Origin: an uncultured Endomicrobiia bacterium
GTDB lineage: Bacteria > Elusimicrobiota > Endomicrobiia > Endomicrobiales > Endomicrobiaceae
Reading direction: 5' to 3'
Length of the DNA: 9,489 bases
NCBI GenBank assembly: GCA_905236115.1
Contig: CAJOOL010000173.1
Coordinates: 1-9,489 of the forward strand
The notes beneath the pieces are model-generated. The model was not told the DNA's origin. It saw only the letters and a program-made list of their open reading frames with translations, and searched no databases. A program made the position numbers and the translations under genes. How positions within the stretch are numbered: the stretch's first letter is position 1; every line of letters begins with the position of its first letter. Below are positions 1-7,310 of this stretch, piece after piece.

Positions 1-241
1 CATTTTTGTATAATCGCCGAGAGATAAAAAGCCCGCAAAGTTATTTATCTTCTTTGTCAAGCTGTGCTATGATTTCGGTGGTATGCCAAAACAGCCCGCT
101 CGGCGTGTATATTTTTAATTATTCTGAGTGTTACAAAAACTCAAAATTTAACATAAAAATTAATCTATATATTACATATATTAACATATAAATTTATAAA
201 AGTCAATAGATTGTTTTGTTTGTATCTTGAAGATTATCAAA
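1..241. other. Intergenic region with coding-like remnant and AT-rich leader
   Basis: No complete gene is visible here. Roughly 1-110 has mixed composition and contains a short minus-strand coding-like stretch (listed separately). From about 111 to 226 the sequence is extremely AT-rich, which fits a promoter or operator region for the regulator that starts at 242. Within it, TTACATATA (172-180) and TAACATATA (182-190) form a direct repeat spaced by ten bases, about one helical turn, which could be a protein-binding site. Several TATATT-like words (168-173, 177-182) could serve as a -10 box, but none has a convincing -35 partner, so I do not call a promoter. Confidence 0.5.
41..118 (-). pseudogene. 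Possible 3' remnant of a minus-strand gene
   Basis: On the minus strand, an open stretch of 25 sense codons runs from 118 down to a TAA at 43-41 and is preceded directly by an in-frame TAA (121-119). It has no ATG, GTG or TTG start apart from a weak TTA-initial codon. Its translation contains PSGLFWHTTEIIAQL, which has a protein-like mix of aromatic, polar and aliphatic residues and is unlike the Lys/Asn-rich nonsense seen in other shadow frames nearby. It may be the C-terminal end of a decayed gene whose upstream part is lost. I do not recognise the family, and chance is a real alternative. Confidence 0.2.
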
Positions 242-688
242 ATGAACTTTGGTGATAAATTAAAGAAAATTTTAAAAGAAAAAGATATGTCGCAGTCCGA
301 CCTTGCGAAGATGTTAAACATCAAACATCCCGTTATCAGTCGCTGGATAAAAGGCCGCTCCAACAATCCTAAGATGGAAACAATAGAAAAACTTGCCGAG
401 GGATTAAATATTCCGGTAAATTATTTTCTGGAAAGCGGTTCCGTTCCGCCGGCAAATCCGTTAAATTCCACGCAGGAAACACGAAACCAAAATGCCGATA
501 ATATCGGTTTGATTACACGGCTGATAGATGAACAAAATAAAAAATTTGAAGAAAAAAACAGACGTTTTGAACTGGAAATAAGTCTGCTGAAAAAAGATAA
601 CGAACTGTTAAAAAAAGAAATTAAAGTCCTTTCCGAAACAGTGAAAAATTCAAAAAACTCCATTATGGAAAATGAAAATATCGGATAA
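242..688 (+). CDS. XRE-family HTH regulator with C-terminal coiled coil
   Basis: A 148-residue protein, probably a DNA-binding transcriptional regulator acting in the cytoplasm. Residues 5-62 form a Cro/C1-type helix-turn-helix: the first helix is KLKKILKEKD, helix 2 begins at MSQSDLAKML, the recognition helix is around HPVISRWIKG, and PKMETIEKLAEGLNIPVNYFL is the typical end of the domain. A Pro/Asn-rich linker (68-86) follows. Residues 88-137 are Lys/Glu-rich with regularly spaced Ile/Leu and look like a coiled coil, probably for dimerisation in place of the peptide-sensing or metabolite-binding domains of longer relatives. I chose ATG at 242 over the in-frame TTG at 227 because the HTH then starts at its usual distance from the N-terminus; neither has a clear ribosome-binding site. 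It stands alone, separated from the operon by about 120 bp that carries a promoter. Its target is unknown; autoregulation through the AT-rich upstream repeats is possible. Confidence 0.85.
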   Translation: MNFGDKLKKILKEKDMSQSDLAKMLNIKHPVISRWIKGRSNNPKMETIEKLAEGLNIPVNYFLESGSVPPANPLNSTQETRNQNADNIGLITRLIDEQNKKFEEKNRRFELEISLLKKDNELLKKEIKVLSETVKNSKNSIMENENIG

Positions 689-692
689 ATAA

Positions 693-706
693 AACACTGA
701 TTAATC
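693..706 (+). repeat. AACACTGAWTAAT motif, copy downstream of the XRE gene
   Basis: AAACACTGATTAAT begins three bases after the XRE stop codon. A near-identical word (one mismatch over 14) begins two bases after the stop codon of the last gene (9403-9416), and a third, with a two-base insertion, lies on the minus strand at 117-132. The shared position next to gene ends suggests a dispersed intergenic element or an insertion-sequence end rather than a promoter. Function unknown. Confidence 0.35.
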
Positions 707-708
707 CC

Positions 709-722
709 CAAATCCGAATTTG
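709..722 (+). terminator. Weak hairpin, possible XRE terminator
   Basis: CAAAT (709-713) and ATTTG (718-722) can form a 5-bp stem with a 4-base loop CCGA. No T-run follows directly; an A-tract and then TCTTTTTT come 8-18 bases later. The stem is AT-rich and overlaps the -35 box of the mnmA promoter, so termination here is doubtful. No better terminator is visible after the XRE gene. Confidence 0.15.
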
Positions 723-748
723 ACAAAAAAAATCTTTTTTAATAATAT
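720..748 (+). promoter_or_regulatory. Sigma-70-type promoter of the mnmA operon
   Basis: TTGACA at 720-725 matches the -35 consensus exactly, and TAATAT at 743-748 matches four of six -10 positions including the key A at position 2 and final T, with a 17-bp spacer made mostly of an A-tract and T-tract. A transcript would start near 755. This leaves only about six bases before the alternative TTG start at 761 and about 53 before ATG 809, which supports 809 as the true mnmA start. No other promoter is obvious between here and 9401, so this one may drive all five following genes. Confidence 0.7.
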
Positions 749-808
749 ATAAAACCTACCTTGAAAGTTGGTAAAGTGAAGCATTTTCAAAAAAATACGG
801 AAAAAATC

Positions 809-1870
809 ATGAAAGAAAAAGTTTTGGTTGCAATGAGCGGCGGAGTAGATTCTTCCGTGACGGCATATCTGCTGAAACAACAGGGATATGAATGTATCGG
901 CTGCACAATGAAACTGTATGACAACGAAGATATAGGAAGCGAAAGCAAAACATGCTGTTCGCTGAAAGATACAAACGATGCAAGAAGCGTTGCCTGTAAA
1001 CTGGGTATGAAATATTATGTTTTAAATTTTAAGCAGGATTTCAGAAAAAAAGTTATAGATAAATTTGTTGAATGCTACCAAAATGCACAAACGCCAAACC
1101 CCTGCATAGACTGTAACAAATATATGAAGTTTCAAAAGCTTTACGATACGGCCGTAAGCCTTGGCTGTAAGTATATTGCCACCGGACATTATGCAAGAAT
1201 AGAAAAAATAAACGATAAATATTATCTGAAAAAAGCTGTTGACGAAACTAAAGACCAAAGCTATGTTTTGTATTCTTTAACGCAGCAGCAGCTTGCACAT
1301 ATTTTGTTTCCGCTGGGCGGTCTGAATAAAAATGAAATAAGAGAAATCGCCAAAGAAAATAATTTTATAAATGCCGATAAGCCCGACAGCCAGGATATAT
1401 GTTTTGTTCCCGACGGAGATTATGCAAAAGCCATTGAAAAATTTTCCGATAAAAAAATAGTTGAAGGAAATTTTATTGATACCGCAGGAAAAGTTATCGG
1501 CAGGCATAAAGGAATAATTCATTATACTATCGGACAGAGACGCGGTTTGGGAAGTTTTTTAAAGCCGGTGTATGTATGTAAAATTTCGGCAAAAGACAAT
1601 ACGGTTATGCTGGGCAGTTTGGAAGATTTGAATAAAAAAGAATTTTATGTGAAAGATTTTAATATAATTTCGGATAATATTACGAAAAAAGAATTTAAAT
1701 GTTTTGTAAAAACCCGTTATCATCAGAAAGAAAAACCTGCTGCGGTTTTTATGCAGGATAACGGTATTGCAAAAGTGGTTTTTGACGAACCGCAAAAGGC
1801 ACCCACTCCCGGGCAGGCGGCGGTTTTTTATGACGGCGATATTGTGCTGGGCGGAGGAACGATATGTTAG
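809..1870 (+). CDS. mnmA: tRNA-specific 2-thiouridylase MnmA
   Basis: A 353-residue cytoplasmic enzyme that adenylates and then thiolates U34 in the anticodons of tRNA-Lys, -Glu and -Gln, using persulfide sulfur passed on from a cysteine desulfurase. The length is normal for the family. The ATP-binding PP-loop SGGVDSS lies at residues 10-16. TPNPCIDCNKYMKF (95-108) carries the first catalytic cysteine, C102, and DSQDICF (193-199) carries the second, C198. GHYAR (126-130) and IGQRRGLG (241-248) are further family signatures, and the C-terminal beta-barrel closes with PGQAAVFYDGDIVLGGGTI. An extra Cys (C99) sits where the E. coli enzyme has Asp, a common variant. ATG 809 puts the PP-loop at the usual distance from the N-terminus; an in-frame TTG at 761 would add 16 atypical residues. 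The stop overlaps the start of the Rrf2 gene. Thiolated U34 supports reading of AAA and GAA codons, which are abundant in these genes. Confidence 0.96.
   Translation: MKEKVLVAMSGGVDSSVTAYLLKQQGYECIGCTMKLYDNEDIGSESKTCCSLKDTNDARSVACKLGMKYYVLNFKQDFRKKVIDKFVECYQNAQTPNPCIDCNKYMKFQKLYDTAVSLGCKYIATGHYARIEKINDKYYLKKAVDETKDQSYVLYSLTQQQLAHILFPLGGLNKNEIREIAKENNFINADKPDSQDICFVPDGDYAKAIEKFSDKKIVEGNFIDTAGKVIGRHKGIIHYTIGQRRGLGSFLKPVYVCKISAKDNTVMLGSLEDLNKKEFYVKDFNIISDNITKKEFKCFVKTRYHQKEKPAAVFMQDNGIAKVVFDEPQKAPTPGQAAVFYDGDIVLGGGTIC
1853..1857 (+). promoter_or_regulatory. Shine-Dalgarno of the rrf2 gene inside mnmA
   Basis: GGAGG lies six bases before the ATG at 1864, within the last codons of mnmA. It fixes the rrf2 start, and with the 7-base gene overlap it makes translational coupling of the two genes likely. 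It is one of only two strong ribosome-binding sites in the window; the other is in front of the asmA-like gene. Confidence 0.75.
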
Positions 1871-2262
1871 TATCAACGCGAGGAAGATACGCCATAAGAG
1901 TAATACTGGACTTGACGAAAAATTCAAACGGAAATTATATTCCCATGAAAGATGTTGCCGAAAGGCAGGGAATATCGCTGAAGTATCTGGAAAAAATTCT
2001 TCCCATACTTACCAAAAATAAAATCATTGAAGGCGTTCACGGAAAAGGCGGCGGATACAAGCCGTGCAAAAATATAAAAAATTGTAAAATTATTGATATT
2101 TTAAGACTTACCGAAGGCGACCTTGCACCGGTAGCCTGTTTGAAAAAAGGTTCCGTATGTGAAAGAAAAGCTCTGTGCAGAACGCTTGCTATGTGGAAAG
2201 ATTTTTATAATATCATAAACGATTTTTTTTCCAAATATACCATCGGAGATTTAATAAAATAA
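1864..2262 (+). CDS. Rrf2-family regulator, probable Fe-S sensor (IscR-like)
   Basis: A 132-residue winged-helix transcription factor. The N-terminus MLVSTRGRYAIRVILDL, the segment PMKDVAERQGISLKYLEKILPIL (27-49, helix-turn-helix) and the wing VHGKGGGYKP (58-67) are classic Rrf2 signatures. Three cysteines, C92, C99 and C105, followed by W111, match the cluster-binding loop of IscR-type proteins (E. coli C92, C98, C104), so a Fe-S cluster is likely. The fourth ligand of E. coli IscR, a histidine three residues after the last Cys, is replaced here by L108, and the first Cys spacing is one residue longer. Extra cysteines C68 and C74 lie next to the wing. Rrf2 genes are commonly found with iscS, iscU and mnmA; here only mnmA accompanies it, overlapping by seven bases. 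It probably represses or activates sulfur/Fe-S genes, possibly including its own operon, but no operator can be identified. Confidence 0.9.
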   Translation: MLVSTRGRYAIRVILDLTKNSNGNYIPMKDVAERQGISLKYLEKILPILTKNKIIEGVHGKGGGYKPCKNIKNCKIIDILRLTEGDLAPVACLKKGSVCERKALCRTLAMWKDFYNIINDFFSKYTIGDLIK

Positions 2263-2265
2263 AAA

Positions 2266-5124
2266 ATGAATAAAGTATTATACATCATTGATGCAAGTGC
2301 ATACATTCACAGGTCATACCACGCAATACGTCCGCTGACTACATCCGCAGGCATTCCCACAAATGCGGTTTTCGGTTTTGTCAAACTTATAAATAAAATA
2401 AAGAGAGAAAAAAAACCGGACTATATGGCGGTATGTTTTGATTATCCTGCAAAAAATTTCAGACATAAATTATCGCCGTCATATAAAGCCAACAGAAAAG
2501 AGATTGACGAAGATTTGAAAAAACAGATGCCCATAGCACGCCAAGCCGTTAAAGCCTTGCAGCTGTGCCTTTTGGAAAAAGAAGGTTTTGAAGCCGACGA
2601 CATAATAGCTGCAGCCGCAAGAAAAGCCGAAGCACAAAATGTAAATGTTGTAATAGTAACCGGCGACAAAGATATGTTTCAGATGGTAAACGATAATATA
2701 CATATTTGGAACGAATCAAAAAATATAATGTATGACAGCCTGAAAGTTTATGAAAAATACGGGATATACCCCGATAAAATTGTTGATATGCTGGCTTTGA
2801 CGGGCGATGCCTGCGATAACGTTGCGGGTGTGCCGGGCATAGGTGAAAAAACTGCCGTAAAGCTGATACAAACTTACGGAAGCACGGAAGAAATAATTAA
2901 AAATGCAGATAATATAAAAGGAAAGATTTCTCAAAATATCAAAGACGGAACGGAAAATTTAATCCTTGCAAAAAAGCTGGTAAAACTGGAAGAAAACGCT
3001 CTGACGGAAATTTCTTTGGAAGAGATGAAGTTTAATGAAAATCTTTTTGAGCAAAAACAGGCTCAGGAATTTTTTAAGAAATATGAATTGTTCAGCTTTG
3101 TGAAGAAGCAAAATGTTGGAGAATTGGAAGAGCGGAAGAACGGAAGAGCGGAAAATTTGAAAAATGAAAGTGAAAATGAAAAAGAGCAGAGAATTGTAAG
3201 TGAATCCGCAACGGGGCGGCAGGAAACACTGCCTTTATTTGAAAATAACGAACAGCAAAAAGCTGAAGAAAAAACAAAACATATAAAAATAACAAATAAT
3301 GTTACCGTTATTGACGATACGGAAAAACTTAAAATTTTAAAAGAAAAACTTTTGTCTCAAGAAGAAATTGCCGTAAACGTTGAGACAACCGGAACCGAAA
3401 TAAGAAACAGAATTCTTGTCGGCGTGTCGCTGTGCTTCGGTATGCAGGACAATTATTACATTCCCGTAAACCATAACGATTTTACTCTCAGGCAAATACC
3501 TCAGGAAACTTTTGTTTCGGAATTAAAAGAAGTTTTTGAAAACAATAAAAATTCTTTTATCGGATGTGACTTGAAATTCGTAAAACATATTTTTAAAAGT
3601 ATCGGAATAAATTTAAAAAATGCGGCTTTTGACGTGATGCTGGCATCTTACTGCATTAATCCGTCAAGACAGCATAATATTGAAACTTTGGCTTTAAGAT
3701 ATTCGGACTTTCATATTAAAAATTCGGAAGAAATTTTTTCCAAAGGAAGCAGAAAAATAAAAACCGATGATACAAGCATAGAAGTTTTATCCGAATATTC
3801 CTGTTCAAAAGCCGTAAATATTTTTTATCTGAAAAACATTTTAAAATATGAGCTTGAAAAAAATAATTTGTCGGAACTTTTTTTTGATATGGAAATGCCG
3901 ATAATTGAAGTTCTTTTTGAAATGGAAGAAAACGGAATAAAAATAGACAAAAATTTTTTGGAAGATTTTGATAAAGAACTGATAAAAGAAATTTCAATTT
4001 CGGAAAATAAAATTTATTCTTTTGCCGGCGAAAAATTCAATATCAATTCGCCGAAACAGTTATCCGTAATTCTGTTTGACAAATTAAATCTTCCCGCCGT
4101 AAAAAAAACAAAGACAGGATATTCAACCGATGAATCAGTTCTTGCCGAGCTTGCCGAATACGGTATTGCAAACGAAATTTTAAAATACCGCGAACTGCAA
4201 AAACTGAAAGGAACTTATGTTGATCCGATGAAAAATTTTCTTAAATACGGGGACGAAAGAATTCGCACTGTTTTTAATCAGGCGGTAACCGCTACGGGAA
4301 GACTGTCTTCTTCCGAGCCTAACTTACAAAATATTCCGGTCAGAACGGAATACGGAAGAAAATTAAGAAGAGCTTTTGCTGCAGACGACGGAAATATTTT
4401 TATTTCTGCCGATTATTCCCAGATAGATTTGCGTTCTCTGGCACATATTTCAAAAGACAGAAATTTAATTTATGCGTTTAATTCCGGTAAAGATATTCAT
4501 ACGGCAACCGCTCAGGAAATTTTCGGTGTGGAAAAAATTGAAGACGTTACAAAAGAACAGAGAATGGCGGCAAAGAGCATAAATTTCGGAATAGTTTACG
4601 GAATATCTTCTTTCGGTCTGGCAAAACAGCTGGGCATAGGAGTGAAACAGGCAAAAGAATACATAGACGGTTATTTTGCAAAATATTCCGGAGTAAAAAA
4701 CTGGTCTGCAAAAATAATAGAAGAGACTAAAGAAAAAGGATATGTCAAAACTCTTGCGGGAAGGATAAGGTATATACCGGAAATAAATTCATCCAACAAA
4801 CAGATTGCGGCATTCGGCGAAAGAATGGCGTTGAATACTCCCGTGCAGGGAACATCCGCAGACATCATAAAAATTGCAATGATAAACGTGCATAAAAAAA
4901 TAAAAGAGCAGTATTTGAAAACAAAAATTTTACTTCAGGTTCACGACGATTTGCTGCTGGAAGTACCGGAAAAAGAAAAAGATTTTGTTCTTAAAATTTT
5001 AAAATATGAAATGGAAAATGCCGTTAAGCTGGATGTGCCTTTGGTTGTGGAGATTAAGACGGGAAAGAACTGGGCGGAGATGACAAAAACTGCGGCTGAG
5101 AAAGGCAGTGGCTTAAAGAGTTGA
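2266..5124 (+). CDS. polA: DNA polymerase I, proofreading domain degenerate
   Basis: A 952-residue repair and Okazaki-processing polymerase in three domains. The 5' nuclease (about 1-285) keeps its metal-binding acids: D9, D59, EADD (109-112), GDKD (133-136), GDACD (180-184) and the helix-hairpin-helix VPGIGEKTA. A charged linker (284-345) follows, containing a DNA octamer array. The 3'-5' exonuclease fold (345-530) is present but catalytically broken: by alignment to E. coli Pol I, D355 is N371, D424 is V439 and D501 is K515, and only E357 (E373) remains. The polymerase domain (540-952) has TATGRLSSSEPNLQNIP, motif A DYSQIDLR (716-723), the O-helix R766, K770, F774, Y778, and motif C QVHDDL (891-896). 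Motif A has Asp at the Glu steric-gate position, and motif C has Asp after the catalytic D894. Start ATG follows the rrf2 stop by three bases without a strong ribosome-binding site, suggesting coupled translation. F774 predicts discrimination against dideoxynucleotides. Confidence 0.97.
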   Translation: MNKVLYIIDASAYIHRSYHAIRPLTTSAGIPTNAVFGFVKLINKIKREKKPDYMAVCFDYPAKNFRHKLSPSYKANRKEIDEDLKKQMPIARQAVKALQLCLLEKEGFEADDIIAAAARKAEAQNVNVVIVTGDKDMFQMVNDNIHIWNESKNIMYDSLKVYEKYGIYPDKIVDMLALTGDACDNVAGVPGIGEKTAVKLIQTYGSTEEIIKNADNIKGKISQNIKDGTENLILAKKLVKLEENALTEISLEEMKFNENLFEQKQAQEFFKKYELFSFVKKQNVGELEERKNGRAENLKNESENEKEQRIVSESATGRQETLPLFENNEQQKAEEKTKHIKITNNVTVIDDTEKLKILKEKLLSQEEIAVNVETTGTEIRNRILVGVSLCFGMQDNYYIPVNHNDFTLRQIPQETFVSELKEVFENNKNSFIGCDLKFVKHIFKSIGINLKNAAFDVMLASYCINPSRQHNIETLALRYSDFHIKNSEEIFSKGSRKIKTDDTSIEVLSEYSCSKAVNIFYLKNILKYELEKNNLSELFFDMEMPIIEVLFEMEENGIKIDKNFLEDFDKELIKEISISENKIYSFAGEKFNINSPKQLSVILFDKLNLPAVKKTKTGYSTDESVLAELAEYGIANEILKYRELQKLKGTYVDPMKNFLKYGDERIRTVFNQAVTATGRLSSSEPNLQNIPVRTEYGRKLRRAFAADDGNIFISADYSQIDLRSLAHISKDRNLIYAFNSGKDIHTATAQEIFGVEKIEDVTKEQRMAAKSINFGIVYGISSFGLAKQLGIGVKQAKEYIDGYFAKYSGVKNWSAKIIEETKEKGYVKTLAGRIRYIPEINSSNKQIAAFGERMALNTPVQGTSADIIKIAMINVHKKIKEQYLKTKILLQVHDDLLLEVPEKEKDFVLKILKYEMENAVKLDVPLVVEIKTGKNWAEMTKTAAEKGSGLKS
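3115..3154 (+). repeat. Octamer array 1 (polA linker)
   Basis: Five consecutive 8-bp units, from GTTGGAGA at 3115 through ATTGGAAG (3123), AGCGGAAG (3131) and AACGGAAG (3139) to AGCGGAAA (3147). They encode residues 284-297 of PolA in the flexible linker between the 5' nuclease and the exonuclease domains. The period of 8 shifts the reading frame from unit to unit, so the repeat is a DNA property rather than a peptide repeat. Confidence 0.7.
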
Positions 5125-5150
5125 AAAGTTGAAGATTAGAAGAAAGGGGA
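5111..5150 (+). repeat. Octamer array 2 (polA-asmA junction)
   Basis: Degenerate 8-bp units: GCTTAAAG (5111, weak), AGTTGAAA (5119), AGTTGAAG (5127), ATTAGAAG (5135) and AAAGGGGA (5143, weak). The array spans the polA stop codon (5122-5124) and the ribosome-binding site of the next gene. It is less regular than the copies in polA and in the U32 gene; the central three units are the convincing part. It shares the word TTGAAGATT with array 5 in the U32 gene and with 227-235 upstream of the XRE gene. Confidence 0.5.
5146..5149 (+). promoter_or_regulatory. Shine-Dalgarno deciding the asmA-like start
   Basis: A purine-rich AAAGGGGA block (GGGG at 5146-5149) ends about six bases before ATG 5156. 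This favours 5156 over the in-frame TTG at 5129, which has no such site and would add nine charged residues in front of the membrane anchor. Confidence 0.7.
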
Positions 5151-5155
5151 AAAGT

Positions 5156-7306
5156 ATGAAAATATTAAAAGTTTTGGCAGTATCATTGGCAGGATTAATT
5201 ATTGTTTTATCAATTACGGCGGTTGTGGTGCTGAAAGTATTTTTACCGGAAGAAAAAATAAAATCTTACATTGCCGATTATGCAAAAAATAATTTTAACA
5301 GGGAAGTAACTTTTGACAAACTTTCGTTTGCTCTTATCGGAATAGATTTGAAAAACTTTAAAATATCGGAACGTTCCACGCTTAATGACGGAACTTTTAT
5401 TAAAGCCGGACATTTTACGATAAAAATTTCGCCGCTTCCGCTTCTGTCAAAAAAAATTGAAATTACAAATATTCTTTTGGATGACGTGGATATAAACATA
5501 AGCAAAGACAAAAACGGAAAATTTAATTTTGATGATATTATTGAAAGTTTTCAGTCTTCAAAAAATGAAAACGATAAAACGGGCGTAACCAAAAAAACTG
5601 ATACGGAAAAACCGAATGTTTCGGATATTTCAACGGAAAACAAAGGAACCGAAAATTCCAAAAATGACTTAAACAAAAATATTACATCCGAAGACAAAGA
5701 AAACAATTCCTTTAAAATAATTATTGACAGCCTGACGATAAAAGATTCGGATATACATTTTTCCGACATTAAGGCGGAGCTTACAGCAAGCATTAAAAAT
5801 TTTGATTTATCAATAAATGATTTTTCTTCCGCAGAAAATTTTTGGTGCGATGCATCCTGCGATATTGACGTAAAACAAAAAAAACTGCATATTGCAATTC
5901 CTGTAAAGACAAGATTTCAAACTCATTTAAATAATTTTGATTTGGAAAAAATGCTGTTGAATATTGAAACTTTTCAAACGAAATACAACAACGCCGAATT
6001 TGCATTGACGGGAACAGTGGAAAATATGAATATGCCGAAAATAGACTGCAATGCCGCCGTAAAAAACATCAACGAAAAAACGGTTAAAGATTTTATAAAA
6101 ATAAAAAATTTCAATATAAGCAAGATTGATTTTAAAACAAAAACCGTTGTAAATATTTCTTCACAAAATGCAAATATTGAAAGTTTAAGTTTTGTGCTTC
6201 CGAAATCTTCCTCAAAAATTTCCGGAGCCGTTGACTGGAGCAAAGAAAACTTACTGTATAATTTAAAAATAAATTTGGATTTGTTTACGGACGATTTTAA
6301 GGACTTTTTTCCGGAATATAATTTAAAAGGAAAAATTTTGTCGGATATGAATGTGTCCGATAAAAATATTTCCGGAACCGTAAAACTTAAAAGTATGGCA
6401 TTTGATTATCTGCCGGCCGTGCAGGTATCAGACCTTAATGCGGACTGTGTTATGAAATCCGTAAAAAATATTACCGTTAAAAGTATTGACGGTATTTTCA
6501 ATAAGGGAAAATTTAAAGCCGACGGTTCTTTCATAAATAACGATATTAAACTTAATTTGGATATGGATAAGCTGACGATAAAGACAAGCAGTGCTGCGGC
6601 AACAACAACATCAGCACAGAAAAAAACGGAACAGAATAAAACAGACGAAAATAAAAAAACGCAGTCCGCCAAAAACGAAAAACAAAACGGTTCGGAAAAA
6701 CAAAATACTTCTTCGGCTAAAAATAATAAAACCGAAACTTATAACATTTATACAAATATCAATATCAATGAAATAAATGTTCCGTATTTGATAAGCAAAA
6801 ATGCGGCATTGAAAACTTCTTTAAAATCCGTATCCTGCGATATGAAAAAAACCGACGGAACTTTTGACCTTGTAATAAGCACGGGAACGATAACCGACAC
6901 GGATAAACTGGCTGAAAATAAATATGCAAAATTATTTTTATTGATTTTTAACGCGTTGAACAACAACATCACCGCCAAAAGCAAATCTTCCGGAATTGAC
7001 TATGAAAGTATGACGGCAAAAGTTACTTTTACAAAAGGCGTTATGCAGACAAATAAAGTTGAAATAAAAATTCCGTTGACCGCAATGGACGTTAAAGGCA
7101 GTGTGGATTTTAATACCGAAAAAGTGGATATGAAAGTTAATACGGGACTTTATGCGGCAATGAAAATTACCGGAACTATATCCAATCCTAAAACTTCTTT
7201 TGATGCGGCGGCAACCGTAACCGAAATTTTAAACGACCCGAAAAAGCTTGAAAACGTCGGCAAGAAACTTGGCGATTCCTTGAAAAATTTATTCAATAAA
7301 AAATAA
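5156..7306 (+). CDS. AsmA-family envelope protein, N-terminal membrane anchor
   Basis: A 716-residue protein expected in the inner membrane with its bulk in the periplasm. AsmA/TamB/YhdP relatives form long beta-groove bridges that carry phospholipids or assist outer-membrane biogenesis; the exact cargo here is inferred only. Residues 1-6 are positively charged and 7-30 form one hydrophobic segment without a signal-peptidase site, so it is probably an uncleaved anchor. KIKSYIADYAKNNFNREVTFDKLSFALIG (34-62) is the typical AsmA start. The C-terminal part has the family pattern GIDYESMTAKVTFTKGVMQT, then KVDMKVNTGLYAAMKITGTISNPK (613-680), as in the AsmA_2 region. Two low-complexity linkers rich in Lys, Asn, Glu, Thr and Ser (about 132-185 and 478-527) split the protein into three beta-rich blocks. 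It lies 31 bases after polA and four bases before the U32 gene. No partner genes for lipid transport are present in the window. Confidence 0.85.
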   Translation: MKILKVLAVSLAGLIIVLSITAVVVLKVFLPEEKIKSYIADYAKNNFNREVTFDKLSFALIGIDLKNFKISERSTLNDGTFIKAGHFTIKISPLPLLSKKIEITNILLDDVDINISKDKNGKFNFDDIIESFQSSKNENDKTGVTKKTDTEKPNVSDISTENKGTENSKNDLNKNITSEDKENNSFKIIIDSLTIKDSDIHFSDIKAELTASIKNFDLSINDFSSAENFWCDASCDIDVKQKKLHIAIPVKTRFQTHLNNFDLEKMLLNIETFQTKYNNAEFALTGTVENMNMPKIDCNAAVKNINEKTVKDFIKIKNFNISKIDFKTKTVVNISSQNANIESLSFVLPKSSSKISGAVDWSKENLLYNLKINLDLFTDDFKDFFPEYNLKGKILSDMNVSDKNISGTVKLKSMAFDYLPAVQVSDLNADCVMKSVKNITVKSIDGIFNKGKFKADGSFINNDIKLNLDMDKLTIKTSSAAATTTSAQKKTEQNKTDENKKTQSAKNEKQNGSEKQNTSSAKNNKTETYNIYTNININEINVPYLISKNAALKTSLKSVSCDMKKTDGTFDLVISTGTITDTDKLAENKYAKLFLLIFNALNNNITAKSKSSGIDYESMTAKVTFTKGVMQTNKVEIKIPLTAMDVKGSVDFNTEKVDMKVNTGLYAAMKITGTISNPKTSFDAAATVTEILNDPKKLENVGKKLGDSLKNLFNKK

Positions 7307-7310
7307 ATAA

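Noticed and set aside
6..191. 61-codon plus-strand frame in the left intergenic region
   Set aside because: No ribosome-binding site, composition of translated AT-rich noncoding DNA, and its end falls in the promoter-like region.
227..241. TTG start adding five residues to the XRE protein
   Set aside because: No ribosome-binding site, and the HTH begins at the usual distance from ATG 242.
726..742. A-tract and T-tract hairpin as a terminator
   Set aside because: All-AT stem with almost no loop, located as the spacer of a consensus-like promoter.
761..808. TTG start adding 16 residues to MnmA
   Set aside because: It lies about six bases after the predicted transcription start, and the added residues do not resemble MnmA N-termini.
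1767..2021. Plus-strand frame across the mnmA-rrf2 junction
   Set aside because: Shadow of two well-supported genes in another frame.
3115..3154. CRISPR-like or microsatellite array in polA
   Set aside because: Units are 8 bp without spacers, far too short for CRISPR, and too degenerate for a slipping microsatellite of recent origin.
5129..5155. TTG start adding nine residues to the AsmA-like protein
   Set aside because: ATG 5156 has a good Shine-Dalgarno at the right distance, and the 5129 region belongs to an octamer array.
5286..5700. Low-complexity Lys/Asn/Glu stretches of the AsmA-like gene as repeats
   Set aside because: They show no fixed DNA period and are explained by AT-rich codons in disordered linkers.
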